Positions 1-11,330 of a DNA stretch of 57,153 nucleotides are shown piece by piece. Every line of letters starts with the position of its first letter. The first letter of the stretch is position 1. The notes under the pieces are model-generated. The model was not told where the DNA came from. It did not search any database and worked only from the letters and a program-made list of their open reading frames with translations. This DNA comes from Symbiodinium natans (lineage: Eukaryota > Sar > Dinophyceae > Suessiales > Symbiodiniaceae), in NCBI GenBank assembly GCA_905221605.1, contig CAJNDS010002204.1, positions 530,501-587,653 of the forward strand, read 5' to 3'. The position numbers and the translations under genes are program-made.

Positions 1-944
1 ATGTGGGTGAATGTGGGCGAATTTGTGTTTTTCAGAATGCTCTCACTCAGGAGCAAGAAGCAGGCGCCGGCAATACTGGATCCCAAGCTTGTCGAGCAGC
101 TGGCTTGGACTTTCACAAAGTATCGACAATGGACAGAGCTTCGTCGATACGGTCGATACAATGTACCATGGAATGTATCATATAACAATAGAACAGAAAG
201 CATATGTGACACATACATATACATGCGAGAGGCGCGAGAGACTGAGCGAGAGAGAAATTTATGTTCGACATGAGCTCCCTCCCCTTGCCTTCATTTACCT
301 GGCAGCTTGCCTCGGCTCAGGGCTGTGTACAAACTGTCTTGGGGTGTGTCCCCTTGTCGGCCTGAGCATGGCTTTGGAACCGCTTCTGAGCGGCCCTGAT
401 GCTCGTCGAATGTAGTGGGTTTGTCTGGACTTTCTGGCTTCGACCCGCGGCCCGGCAGACGTGGTTTGCATGTCCGACGTTTTTGCCCAGGCGCGGACCG
501 TGCAAGTCTTCAAGTCTGGCAATTTGGCACAGCAGGCAGGCGCCAGTCACATCGCGATGATATTGCAATGCGGCTAGGGGATGTCAACTCCCTTTTTCTG
601 TTATATGTCGGTGTGCTCATTGGGGTCTTGCAGTTCAGAACAGGGCCCGGCACTGATCAAAACTGCTCGAGCTGCATTTTAGAGGATGCAACAATGGGGT
701 CTTGCAACGCTTTGAGGCTCCGCGTTGGGGTATTTGCATTTTGGGGCAAGACCTGACACTGATCCAAGCTGGCATTAAGGTCGACATTGATAGGGTTGTG
801 AAGGCTTCCCAAGATTCCGAAGATCCCAACCACGCCTGCCAGAATCAGCGCTGACAACCCGGACTTGCGGTTGGCAAGACATTTCCCGGGGTAGTTGTTG
901 TCAATGCAAGAAGTGGTCTCTGTCGCAGGGTTTGGTCCATCAGG

Positions 945-961
945 CACACACACACACACAC
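945..961. repeat. (CA)n microsatellite
   Basis: An uninterrupted CA dinucleotide run of about eight units lies in non-coding sequence upstream of the kinesin gene. Confidence 0.9.
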
Positions 962-1286
962 GGCCAAACTCCTGACTCGTGTCATGGATCGCGACCAAAA
1001 CAAGCCTGACCGGGCACTTCTGTTCGTGGAATACAGGTTCCCATGTGTAATCGAAATTGAGCATCTCCTTCAGGATCTGACATGCATGCCAGATTGATTA
1101 AGATGGCTCGAAGCATTGGCTTTCTGAGGTTGTCTGGTTTTTGAGGTTTCAGTGGTGAATATAAAAAAGTGGCATGCATGTTGGGGTTTCGTATCTGGTG
1201 ATGTGTATTCTCTTTACTTTCTACTGCTGTGTAGATCTTTGCCTGAGCGGCGTCCACATTGGGGTGATGTGTATGTCCACGGCCTG

Positions 1287-1306
1287 GTGTGTGTGTGTGT
1301 GTGTGT
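1287..1306. repeat. (GT)n microsatellite
   Basis: A short GT run of about ten units lies just before a possible exon acceptor at about 1350. Confidence 0.9.
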
Positions 1307-1660
1307 TCACCCCTATTGTTGATGACTGCACTTCAAACCCCTGCCTGCAGATTGCGCTTTGGCTTCCTCCAGCCAAGCTCGTCGCGTTTCGTCGACTCAG
1401 CTCCTGCTGCCACCAAATCGTCAACGACCTGCTATCGCGCCCTGATGCAGACTAGGACCTTGATGTCAGGAGTTTGTTCTTGTATGTACTTGCGCACTAG
1501 AATTGCAGCAGTGGCTCTACGACTCAGGTGCAATGAGGCCTTGCGGAAGGTAGCTGAACACAAACAGTAACATTTGTCGTTGTTCTGCTGTGGACAATTG
1601 TTAGCAACTCTAATGACTCTAATTCCTTACTGCAGCTGCTTCCTCTGATGGTTCACTTAG

Positions 1661-4568
1661 GATGTGGAAGCTGCATTGGAAGACATCCTGCATCAAAAAG
1701 ACAACCGTGTTTGGGTGGGAATCCGTGTGCGCCCACACAATGCAGACGCTGCGTCCTTTGCGGTGGACCGCCGGCAGATCACGCTTTGCTTGCCATCGTC
1801 AAGTACCTCAAGCATGGCCCCGGCTCCTGCAGCGTCATTTGTCTTCAACCGAGTCTTCGACCGTCAGGCAAAGCAGACGGATGTGTGGAGCAGCCTCCAG
1901 GCCCCTCTCATGCGCTGCTTTTTGCGCCGGGAGCATGCCTGCTTGTTCGCCTACGGACAAACTGGATCTGGCAAAACCCACACCATGTTTGGGGATCCAA
2001 CCTCGCCGTCTGAGTGTGGCCTGGCATTCCGTGTCTGGGCTCGGTTAGCTTGTGTTTATTTTGAAAAATGTGAAATCGCCGGCGAAATACAATGGTCAAA
2101 CAAACACCCACTTCCCCCACCCCGCCCCCTAGCCCCAGTGGTGGAAGCGTTCGAACATTGGTCTCATTGTTTGTACCTGGTTGTAGAATTTCCGCACCTG
2201 CCTGGAATCCTTGATGTACAAAGCAGCGTTGTTGAAAACCTTCACGTGGCTGCCGATCCTCTGGCAAATTACGCCGAGGAATTGCGGAAAGCCTGAGGGA
2301 GCTGCTTCAGCCCGCTGACGCTGCATCGGTGGAGTTTAGTTTTCTGGAGGTTTACAACGAGCGGATTCATGTGCCTTGCCTAGAGTCCTAGAGGGCATGT
2401 CAGGGCGGAAGCTCCAGCAGTTCGGGAAACAAACGAGCTCAGGACCTCCTCGACAACTCTAGAGTGTGCGTGCTGGCAGGTAGCTCTGGCTGGCAATTGG
2501 CTCTGTTTTCAGTGCTAGTTGCGATATCAAGCTATGATAGCATGATGGAGCCCTCGAAGAAAGCGGCGCCTCCAGAGGCAGAAACAGCCACAGCAACAGT
2601 TGCTGATTCTATGAGGTTGCGCCATGCACTCAAAATAACATAAGTCGTCATGTGTCCACATGTGCCAGCACGGCCTGATGACGATCTCGAGGTGAAAGAG
2701 AGGAGCTGGCACCGGGAAGCGCATACTATGCTGCCAAGCGCGGAGATGAGCACGTGGTCGTGCGCGGGTTGACTCGTCGGAGGCTTCCGGGCATGTGTAA
2801 GACCTCACCTGCAGACTACCCTTGATCCCACACCACACCTTGTGCCGACATTTATATATTTCCACCTGCTGTTGCGCCACAGGTGCAATTCTGACGACCT
2901 CACCGCGAAGGTGTGACATGCTTATCTAGCCTACAAGAAGTGTGATTGCACATCAGTGCATTGTTGGGCAATGCCATTGAGCAAGCTTGAGCAAACGGTT
3001 GTGTACCCTTCTCTTTTTCCGTCAGATCGGCGAGTGGTTGCTGGAGGGTGCGACCGCTCGAATCGTTGGCCGCACCGCCTTCAACCCCCGGTCGAGCCGA
3101 AGTCACGCAGTCCCTTGGAATGCAGTCAGTCTAATTGCATTCTACTTCTCACTTTGACGTGCATTTGAAGTTTGATCTCAAATTTCCGAATGATCTCTGT
3201 AATCTCCTTCGGAAGCCTTCTCTTCAGACCGCATAAAGTCTCCAAGGTGGCCACGATCCATGTCTGCTGGAAGAAAGATCCCGACAAGCCCGCGCAAGGA
3301 GGCATGTGCCTGCTCTGGAGCATGGGCTCCATTCCTTACTACTGCAACCTTGTCTCGATTAAGATGAGGACGAGAGACACGACTGCACATTGTGGATTTG
3401 GCCGGGAGCGAGCGGCTGGGAAGCCTAGCAAAGATGCATATTTCAAAGACGATCTGGGAGGTTGTCCGGGGGGATTTCTCTCGAAGCCCAAAGGTCGGGG
3501 CAGTATGCCATAGACGGTGGGCAGCTACGAGAAGGCGGGACATCTTCTGCCTTGCCTGCCTTTCTAGCTTTCCGAATTTCGGATACGAACCTCAGAGCTT
3601 TGCCAAGGCCACCAAAACGACAGGCCACCAAGGGGAAGTCACCAAACCGTACGAAACATGATCACCAAGAAGCACCCCCGTAGCGACCAAACAAGGCACG
3701 GGTTGGGTTGGGTAAGGTTGGCGATTAACTTAGGTGGGCCTGGGTTAAGTTGCTGCTGGAGCGCTGCTGGCGCTTCGTTTTTTTTCTCTATTTGGTGTTC
3801 CTTGTGTCGTTTGTTGGCTGGGGGGTAGGCAGGAAGCAATCATGAGAAGGGCAAGGGACCGAGAGAGGACAACTCTAACTGCCCTACAGCCTCGACCCGC
3901 TAGAACCTGAAACTCCAGCCCTCTGAGGGAAGTAGCCGTTCGCAGCCACGCTCCCTCAGACCTTCCCTAGGCTTTGGGCGTGGTGGTTCTTAGTAGGGAA
4001 CGAGGGAATAAGGCACCTCAAAAAATCCCTTAGAGGGTATATACATGGAGACGTAAGGTACCCATCCTACTAAGACCCAGTAGGTTTCATCCACCTCTCA
4101 GGAGCGCACATCAATCTCAGCCTTTCCACCCTGGGCCGTGTGGTTGGTGCTCTTGCTCGCCTTGGACCAAGTTTGCATGAGCTCATGACCTAGCACTGCA
4201 GCTGTAGCACGACTCAGCTCCGCCACCAAACATGTCTTTTCTTCCGGCTTTTTCTGCTTAGGCGGCCAAGGGGAACATGTTCCTTACAGGGATTCGGCAC
4301 TGACGTGGTTGCTCAGCGATGCTATCACCGGCTGCCATGCCAGAGCTTTCATGACGGAGGGCTTCACAACGTCCACAAATACAAGCGCAAGAGCTGTGAG
4401 AATCTGCCTCAAGAGAGAGAGAGAGAGAGCGCGAGAGAGAAGAAAGAAGGAAAGAGAGCGAGAGAGTGTGCGTGTGTGTGTGGGTGTGTGTGTGTGTGTG
4501 CGTGGGTGGGTGGGTGGGTGGGTGGTGTGGTGTGTGTGTGTGTGTGTGTGTTGTGTGTGTTGTGTGTG

Positions 4569-4654
<86 letters not shown>

Positions 4655-5157
4655 GTGTGTGTTGTGTGTGTTGTGTGTGTTGTGTGTGTTGTGTGTGTTG
4701 GGTGTGTTGTGTGTGTGTGTGTGTGTTGGTGTGTGTTGTGTGTGTTGTGTGTGTTGTGTGTGTTGTGTGTGTTGTGTGTGTTGTGTGTGTTGTGTGTGTT
4801 GTGTGTGTTGTGTGTGTTGTGTGTGTTGTGTGTGTTGTGTGTGTTGTGTGTGTTGTGTGTGTTGTGTGTGTTGTGTGTGTTGTGTGTGTTGTGTGTGTTG
4901 TGTGTGTGTGTGTGTTGTGTGTGTTGTGTGTGTTGTGTGTGTTGTGTGTGTTGTGTGTGTTGTGTGTGTTGTGTGTGTTGTGTGTGTTGTGTGTGTTGTG
5001 TGTGTTGTGTGTGTTGTGTGTGTTGTGTGTGTATGTGTGTTGGGTTCTTGCGTTGTTGTGGGCTTGCACGGTTTCCTGATTCGTTGTATGTGCGAGGATT
5101 GCAACGGTGCAGCCCGAACATGCCGCCGAGACACTGAGCACGCTGCGCTATGCCCAA
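1661..5157 (+). CDS. Kinesin motor domain, about ten exons
   Basis: ATP-driven microtubule motor. Diagnostic motifs appear in order on separate exons: exon 1 (1661-2018) with the P-loop GQTGSGKTHTMFGDP; 2279-2370 with SFLEVYNERI; a 19-nt exon at 2443-2461 giving DLLDNS; 2692-about 2790 with VVVRGLT; 3026-3109 with switch I SSRSH; 3247-3301; 3369-about 3419 with switch II DLAGSER; 4271-about 4356 with HVPYRDSALT; 5097-5157 with ETLSTLRYA. Donors include GC (2019, 3302, 5158), GA (2462) and GT (2371, 3110), and most exons follow AG|G. The exon for the helix after switch II (usual NxSL...) is not convincingly found; a candidate at about 4195-4230 reads TAAVARLSSATK but does not join in phase. 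The gene may continue upstream and into a stalk downstream. Subfamily not assignable. The motor identity is secure; whether the gene is intact is not. Confidence 0.85.
3421..4270 (+). other. Kinesin intron region, missing motor exon expected here
   Basis: The sequence between the DLAGSER exon and the HVPYRDS exon should encode roughly 20-40 residues of the motor, including the loop and helix after switch II. I see only a partial candidate near 4165-4235, with SLHELM in one frame and AVARLSSATK in another, separated by about ten bases. The rest is open but unrecognisable sequence on both strands. Confidence 0.4.
4413..5041. repeat. (GA)n then (GT)n / TTGTGTGTG minisatellite
   Basis: A purine run (GA-rich, 4413-4465) passes into GT dinucleotides and then dozens of copies of the 9-mer TTGTGTGTG, with a few GTGTGTGT insertions. 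It sits inside the kinesin intron between the HVPYRDS exon (ending about 4356) and the LSTLRYA exon (5097). Because the unit is 9 nt, it stays open in several frames and produces long artificial Cys-Val or His-Thr reading frames. Such alternating purine-pyrimidine tracts can adopt left-handed DNA. Confidence 0.95.
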
Positions 5158-5212
5158 GCGCCACCAAGCCCAAGTAGCAGCAGTTTGACGAGCAAGAGGT
5201 GGTAGCCACAAG

Positions 5213-5667
5213 TTGCTGGAAGATGCAAGGTACTCTAACCTGCAATCCGATTTGAGCACCAAAATCCCACGGTTACGTGCACAAGTACGATCTCTTCTCT
5301 TTCAAGCCGAAATGGCCCAGCATCTTGACTTCATCGGTCATGCTGACAAAGACTTGAGCTGTCTGGTGGCTCTGAGACCTTTGAAGTGTGATCGCGCTGC
5401 CAGCAGGCGAGAAGTCGAACTGATGTGCGCGCAGATCAATGAAAATGCCAGGCAGGGTTTGGGTCGCCCATTGTGTGAGCGTGTGCGCATCCTTTCAACT
5501 GTTACTTGGATAAAGTGGGATAAGCAGGTTGATGTTGTTGCAGCTGCACTCTTACAACTACGTACTTGTGCAGCTGCGAGACAGGATTGGGAAAATGAAC
5601 CAGTGGGATCGCGAAACGCTGAAGAGTCGAGTCGTCCAGATTCGTCGCCATGGCGAGGAGCTCCTCG
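5213..5667 (+). CDS. Helical exons, possible kinesin neck/stalk
   Basis: Two stretches with amphipathic character follow the motor on the same strand. One (5213-5455) contains STKIPRLRAQVRSLLFQ and ends REVELMCAQINENARQ. The other begins after a TGTGCAG acceptor at about 5574 and reads LRDRIGKMNQWDRETLKSR followed by a short basic tail. Leucine/charged spacing is coiled-coil-like, as expected after a kinesin motor. No catalytic or family motif is present, so the link to the kinesin rests on position only. Confidence 0.4.
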
Positions 5668-5739
5668 GTTGACATCTGCATTCGGGTTATTTTGGTGTTG
5701 GAGATTCCGGGAATAAGGGGTCGAGTTAAATCCAGCATT

Positions 5740-6130
5740 GACACGCAGCATCCTTCCTCACTCTCAAATGTTCCCGGTCAGAGAGTGAGCAGTCGATCTT
5801 AGTCTGGATGTGAGATGCCATGCTTAGTAAAGTACTCTCCTCCTGCCTGACGGATACGTCTGCTTCATTGGAGCACACCATCAACGTAGCCTCATTTCAA
5901 TAAACAGTACATAAGTACACAGTCGGCTTCTTTGTTGGGCATGTGATATGGGCATGTTCCTTCAACGCTTGTGGCCTGAACCGATGTGTGCCGGATTGTG
6001 CCAAGGCACTTCCGATTGCACCCGTATTTGAAGTGGACAGATGTGCACGACACCAAGGCACAGAAGAGCATGTGACTGGTAGCTAGCGGATGTGACAGAA
6101 AGTGTTGCCGTACTTTTTCTTACTTGACAT
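5740..6130. other. No gene seen
   Basis: About 390 bases with stop codons in all frames and no repeats or motifs that I can recognise; probably intron. Confidence 0.5.
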
Positions 6131-6149
6131 GACTTGCACTGTGAGATGT

Positions 6150-7108
6150 TCGAAGCTTACCAGTTCCAAACTCGAGGCAAAGTTGAACCAGATAGGGCTG
6201 GTGGAAGAGGTCTGTGGATGCCTTGGTTGCAAAGCATTCTCTGGTTCTTTGCTCCGGCAACGGCGCAACAGCCTGAGGTTCAGTTCCCCCAGTCAGGGAG
6301 TCGGATAGCCAAAGCGATGGTCGCAGGATTCACTTCCGAGAAAGCTCCTTGGCGGCTCTTCGTGTGCATGTCTGCGCCTTGTTTGCCACGCATCTTCGCA
6401 GCTTTCGTCCAGGCTCCGTTAATCCTTCCGCTTGCGTGCGGGTGGTGTTCACAGGAAGGGGCGCCACTTTCCCACCAACTGAAGTCACACCTGCCGTACA
6501 TCATAACCGTGTGCAACAGAGCCTGGCTTCAAGTGGAGGAAGGTGTAGGAGTTGACATTTGGCTTGGGTCCCCTGAGAGGAAAGCACGGCCACCAGTCAA
6601 CGCATCTGTGGTTCCCTGAGGACTCCCGGGCTGACAGATGCACTAGTGAAACCAAGAACTCGTTTCATGCCTTCATTTCAGGGCATGTTTTCTAAGTAGG
6701 TACCTTTGGATCCCAAAGCATACAAATGAGATATGCCGGTTCCATCTGAATGAAGCACAGGACTCACTGGAGGACGTGTCTCCGCCAGTGCAGCTACAGG
6801 AATTGCTCCAAGCCTCTGAAAAAGCCGATACTGCGGCTTGCCTTGACTGGCCCTTGCTCTTCGTGAGAGCTCACTTTGTCCATGAGTGTCAGATAGGGTG
6901 TATAGCGGCATCTATTGCTACCACTTTGACCGAAGTGTTCTTTACGTACGTATGTGTCTATGCCGAGAGGTTTGTGCTTCACTGCGGGTGGGTAAGTAAA
7001 CTCACGCTTCCAAAGCTTGATCTGCCTCAGGCTTTGCAGCAGAAGATGGCCCAGCTGAAGAGTGCACAGAAGGCGTTTGCTGCCCAAATGCAGGAGTGGA
7101 CGAGCTGA
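6150..7108 (+). CDS. Helical exons, possible kinesin stalk (continued)
   Basis: Three candidate exons on the + strand. At 6150-6215 the frame gives SSKLEAKLNQIGLVEE. At 6727-6900 it gives LEDVSPPVQLQELLQASEK. At 7011-7108 it gives DLPQALQQKMAQLKSAQK, ending in a TGA. All are rich in Leu, Gln, Lys and Glu with heptad-like spacing. Intervening sequence looks like introns. Function cannot be named; a stalk segment of the kinesin or a separate coiled-coil protein are both possible. Confidence 0.35.
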
Positions 7109-8770
7109 CCGTTTGAGCAAAAGTTTCTGAGTGCCGGTTGACTGTTTATACACATGGAGTTGCGCACCCGCTGCTGACTCCATGCCAATCCCCTGTGGGC
7201 ACCTGGAAGGACATGCGGATTGTATGTCCATCGTGCACGCCTAGGTAGAGATGTGTCTAGAAAGCGTGGAAGGAGAGAACAAGGTAATCCAACTACATCC
7301 GCCGAATTATCCGCAGCTTTCGGCACTTCCTGGTCATGCAGCTTGAATGTCTTCTCCCTGCTATGTACAGTGTGCAGGTAATGCTGCGTGGATGTTAAAA
7401 GCAGACTCTGCCTCATGCAGACTCATGGTAACAACTCAGTTGCAATTGTTAACATGCGTCAACCCGTTGCCAGCAAAATCTGCTCGGGCATGCATAGGGA
7501 AGCATCACGGTTGAAAACGAGGCGAATCAACTACTTCCGACGAATGGTGCAAAATGCCATCAGACTTTGGCAGGATCTGCCCGGTCAGGGCTCGCTTCGA
7601 CATGTTTCGACAATCGTATGATGACACTGCTTTCGCTTGCAGGAAACACTGCTTGATGACACTCCTAGTCCCCCCCTCGGTAGTGACTGCGTTTGTGGTG
7701 GCCGAGGGGCATTGATGCCATGCGAGTGTGGGAGTGCTGAGAGCTCGCGTCTACAGTCATTGCTTCAGGTCTATCTCGAAGGGCCGACTGCCAAGTGCAC
7801 ACAGCATTGCAGAATGCTTTTAAATTTTGCTTCGGAGCTAGATTTTACATACTTTACGCGTCTCTTTCAACCTGTCATGAGGCAACCGTCTGCTCGGGAA
7901 CGCTCCAGGCGAAGTCTAGACAGAAACGAGAGCACGTGCAAAACAATTGACCACAAGCCCTGCACGTGATCGATTGTATGTTGTGGTCCAGGCAGGGAAG
8001 CTGTCGTCCAGGACGGCCTCAAAAAGCCAGTAGCTGCTGTTCGTTGTTCAGCGATTGAGTCCAGCTTGATTACTGGACATGTTGGATTGCTGACCGGAGG
8101 ACTGACGTGGACATCGAGAGCCCACGCGCCGTGCCCTCCCCAAAATGGATGGACTTGTGAGCATGCTGCCCGCTGGTGCTCGAACTTAACAAACATAGCA
8201 CAATGTCGCCAATGCAATTTTTTGGTAAGAAGAGATATGCTCCCGTCTCAGGCAGGCGTTAAAAGTCCGTACCGACACCTTATTTCGCATGCTTCCCAGC
8301 GCACCTTAGCGAGGGAAGCAGCTCGAACGTAGACACGAGCATGCGTCACAAATATTCGCAAGTCACTACAAAAATCGGCGAACGGAAGCTCAGGTCCAGC
8401 TCGACGCTCTCTGCCAAGAACTTGGACCTTCCACCAGAGCCCGGTGACAGGCAGCTTTGTGCAGCTTCGAAGACATGAAATCTGCGCGTCCTGAGCAACC
8501 CGAACTGAGGGCATTCACCGGGGCACAAAATCACATTGGCTTATCATTGATTGAATTGACAGGACCGCCGCGTCATCGGTCAAGGCTGGGAAACTTCCCG
8601 TTGTGAGGCTAGTGGCGTCGTTTAGCAGTTTAGCTGTTAGCTTTTTGGGTCGCGCTTTGCCAGGCCCCCCCTTAGCCACTTGATCTATCTTGATCTATCC
8701 ATATTCTGCTGCAAGTCTCCTGCTTCAGCATATTCAGCTCTCTCTGTTACCTCTTCCTCCTTCCATCATT
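7109..8770 (+). other. Mostly intron-like; one open stretch at 7643-7969
   Basis: One open frame of about 110 codons (7643-7969) contains a Gly/Cys-rich start followed by CECGSAESSRLQSLLQVYLE. It follows a CTTGCAG acceptor and might hold an exon. A tandem TTGATCTATC pair occurs near 8680. Nothing else is recognisable. Confidence 0.3.
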
Positions 8771-9063
8771 TCCCTCGAGTCCGCGACGCCAAAGAGCCGC
8801 AGGGAGCTCCATGAGGCAACTGCAACGTCCCGACACATCACGTTTCTTCTTCATCTGCATCATTTGCGCGAAGCCTTCCTGCATGAGGATCTTGGGCGGG
8901 AGCTGGAACAGCTTGCAAAGGATCTGCGAAATGCTCAACCCTCGGCTTGAGATGTGCTCAGTTCACGTCTGAAGATACAATCCTTTGAGGCACAGATCAT
9001 CAAGTCCTACTGAGACGGAATCTTCTGGACTTCGAGCGCACCAAGGCGCACCACAAAGATAGA
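8771..9063 (+). CDS. Helical exons, possible stalk end
   Basis: The frame ending at 8950 reads LREAFLHEDLGRELEQLAKD, a strongly amphipathic helix. Short downstream frames give SRLKIQSFEAQIIKSY and LLDFERTKAHHKD, each after an AG. They resemble the preceding helical exons and are the last before a long featureless stretch. No identifiable domain. Confidence 0.35.
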
Positions 9064-10232
9064 GTAAACACAAATGGCCTCCTCTGCACAGCAAGATGCT
9101 TAAGTTTAGCCATGCAATTTGTTTCTGATCTCCCTGTCAGCTCCTGTGCGGCAGGGGTTGGTGACATCATCTTAGCCGCGAGATGCGTGCAGCATGTGCC
9201 GTTTGGAGAAAATGCGCAGCGACTCTGAGTGCCTCACCCAAACAAACCTGCCAGCACCCAGCCGGGGGTGGTGAACGATGGTGAACGTCTCCTGGGATGC
9301 TGGGTCTCCGGGCTGAGGGCAAGGAAAACAGGACATGGGATTTATGGCATTTATGGCTTACCACTCAGCTGACAAAAGATCTTCTTCCATGAACTAAAGG
9401 AAGGCATGCATCTCCCAAAAGAAGCAGCGCAGAGTTGGGACCTTCCTTGAGCAGCTGCCCATGCAAAGAAGCATCGTATGCAGCACCCGAGGACTGCAGC
9501 ATCAGCTTTGCAAACATTTTCAGAAAATCACCTTCAGATTACACGTACCATAGAATGAGTACACTTACAGGACCAGCACAGCGACCTCAGTGACCTCCAA
9601 TGGCAGCCTTGTTGTCAAAGCCAAGTCCGACGCTACAAAGCAAGTCAGCATGTCGCAGTCGCACTCGCTCGCTCATGCACTGGTCAAACTGCCAAGCAGC
9701 TCAGGACGCGCAGGATGTGCACTTACAAGGCCGCTGCAGCATTCGGCCTGCAACGGAGTTATTTTTCGGCTTACATTTCTTTTGGTGAGCAAACTGAGTT
9801 CGAAAAATCAGGGCCCGAGGCCTCAGATGAACAACTCACGTTTCCTTGGCAGCCTGGCAGGCGTCGAGCAATCTCAGGTATCGGTGGCTTGCTTGTGCTC
9901 CGACTTGAATCTGTGAGTTCTCTTTCAATTAGTTAACGGGAGCAGTTCTTTCATGCCGCGATGCTCCTGGCTCAAGTCCCTGCACAGTCGGTGGATTTCA
10001 TTCAACTTTTGAAACATCCCATAGGCGCGTACGTTTGACAAGTAGTTCTGCAACGGTTCTGTCAAGAAACAAGACCAACGCGTTTTTTCCAAGCACAGCG
10101 CTGAACCATGGTCCTTTGCTTTCAGTCTGGCAAGCGCAAGCGGCTGGTGAAGGCAACACAAGCTTGACTAATGCAGATTCAAGAATGGCCAAGAGAGTGA
10201 ACTGCGGAATGCAGAGATGTTCACACGAGCAG
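9064..10232. other. Unassigned, possible exon at 9550-9720
   Basis: A region after CTTACAG at about 9552 is open in all three + frames for over 150 bases, so the coding frame cannot be chosen. No motif is seen. The minus strand between 9925 and 10237 is also open but has no recognisable content. Confidence 0.3.
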
Positions 10233-11330
10233 GCCAAGCTGGTTCACGTAGTTCGACATGGCGAGGCCAGGCGTCAGACTCAGAACGATTTTGCCGGCGT
10301 TCACATCACATGCAGGTGTAACATCGCAAAGATGTGGTGGCGTGATGTAGTGAACACAAGCTTCCGCATACTGCGGCAAAATGGTATGTGGCCCTTCACG
10401 CGCAGGCACAGCATAACGTGCGAGACAAGTACTTGCACCTTATTTGCATTTAGCTAGTCCAACTTCCCCAGTGACGAGCTCATGGACCCAGCTGCGAGGT
10501 TGAAGCATGATACTCAGTTAACGAAGCGGGGGCGTCGCCAGGCCAGCCGTGTGATGAACATCATCTACGTAGTCTTTAGGTTTGCTGGCTTTGCTGGCAG
10601 GCGAAGTCCCTGCACACTCTGCTGCCCAAGCTCAAGGCTGAGGCCAAGAAAGACTTGCAAAGCAGTTTCACAAGCATCGTATGCAGCATTCTTAAGGGTC
10701 TTGTCTACATAGATCTGAGCTGATCTGCAAAGCGCGGGCTCCAACTAAAGATGCATCAGCCATGGTTCATGCAACATGTCCATGGCTCGTATTTTCATGA
10801 GACAGAAGGCTTTTTTTTGGCTTGGGAGCCCTCGGGGGCCTTGGGTGTGGAGGCGTTCGATTTTGGTAAAGCATTCGTACCAGGGGCTTGGAGGTGTCCT
10901 GTATTGTCTGTTGGAAAGGCATTAGAAACCAGGAAACAGAAAGAGAACGAGGGGCCTGTGCTTCGATGTTTGGCGTTTTCGAAAATGCAAAGTTGGGGAA
11001 AACTGGCCGAAGGGCCGAATACTTCGCCTCTGAAAATCTTCGGCGGTTGTTTGACGATTCGGCCGGTCCACAGAGTTCACAAGTCAGCGCTGCTCCCACC
11101 TGAAGAGACATGCCACGGTAAGATCAGATTGCCCAAAGTCAGTCGAAAGCAACAAGGCACTGAAATGTCACTCAGGTTTTCCTGTGTTCTCTCGACGTTC
11201 GCAGGAAGTATAGAGGATAGTGCTTAGCAAAATGATCCTTGCAACATGGCAGAGATGGTGAGACGTCCTTGTGGAGAGGTTGCCATAACATCGGCCGTGC
11301 TCCGTGCTTTGCAGACGACACGCTGCATGG
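10233..11330 (+). CDS. Histidine phosphatase / phosphoglycerate-mutase-like
   Basis: Four exons assemble in phase. Exon 1 (10233-10270) carries LVHVVRHGEA, the RHG motif with the catalytic His. Exon 2 (10472-10541) gives DTQLTKRGRRQ, the family's LTxxGxxQA region. Exon 3 (10601-about 10664) continues AKSLHTLLPKLK. Exon 4 (11279-11330) gives VAITSAVLRALQTT, matching the usual SPLxRALQTA motif. Donors at 10271 and 10542 are GC; acceptors are AG|G for exons 1, 3 and 4. The N-terminus before the RHG exon and the C-terminal part with the second catalytic His were not found, so the gene is incomplete as described. Members of this superfamily remove phosphate from sugars, proteins or small molecules; the substrate cannot be told. 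Confidence 0.65.

Larger units (their letters stand above)
1..1660 (+). other. Upstream region with weak candidate exons
   Basis: No family is recognisable here. A possible exon at 36-119 follows a TTTTTCAG acceptor and ends before GTATCG; its frame gives a basic, helical peptide containing ILDPKLVEQLAWTF. A second open stretch at 1351-1454 follows CTGCAG and reads either as a hydrophobic-basic helix or, in another frame, as a Ser/Thr-rich segment. Either could belong to the 5' part of the kinesin gene that starts at 1661. The remainder holds only two short CA/GT runs. Confidence 0.3.

Noticed and set aside
4258-5262. 334-codon minus-strand frame of His-Thr-Gln repeats, and matching Cys-Val frames on the + strand
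   Set aside because: They are translations of the TTGTGTGTG/GT minisatellite; three frames are open at once and the repeat lies in a kinesin intron.
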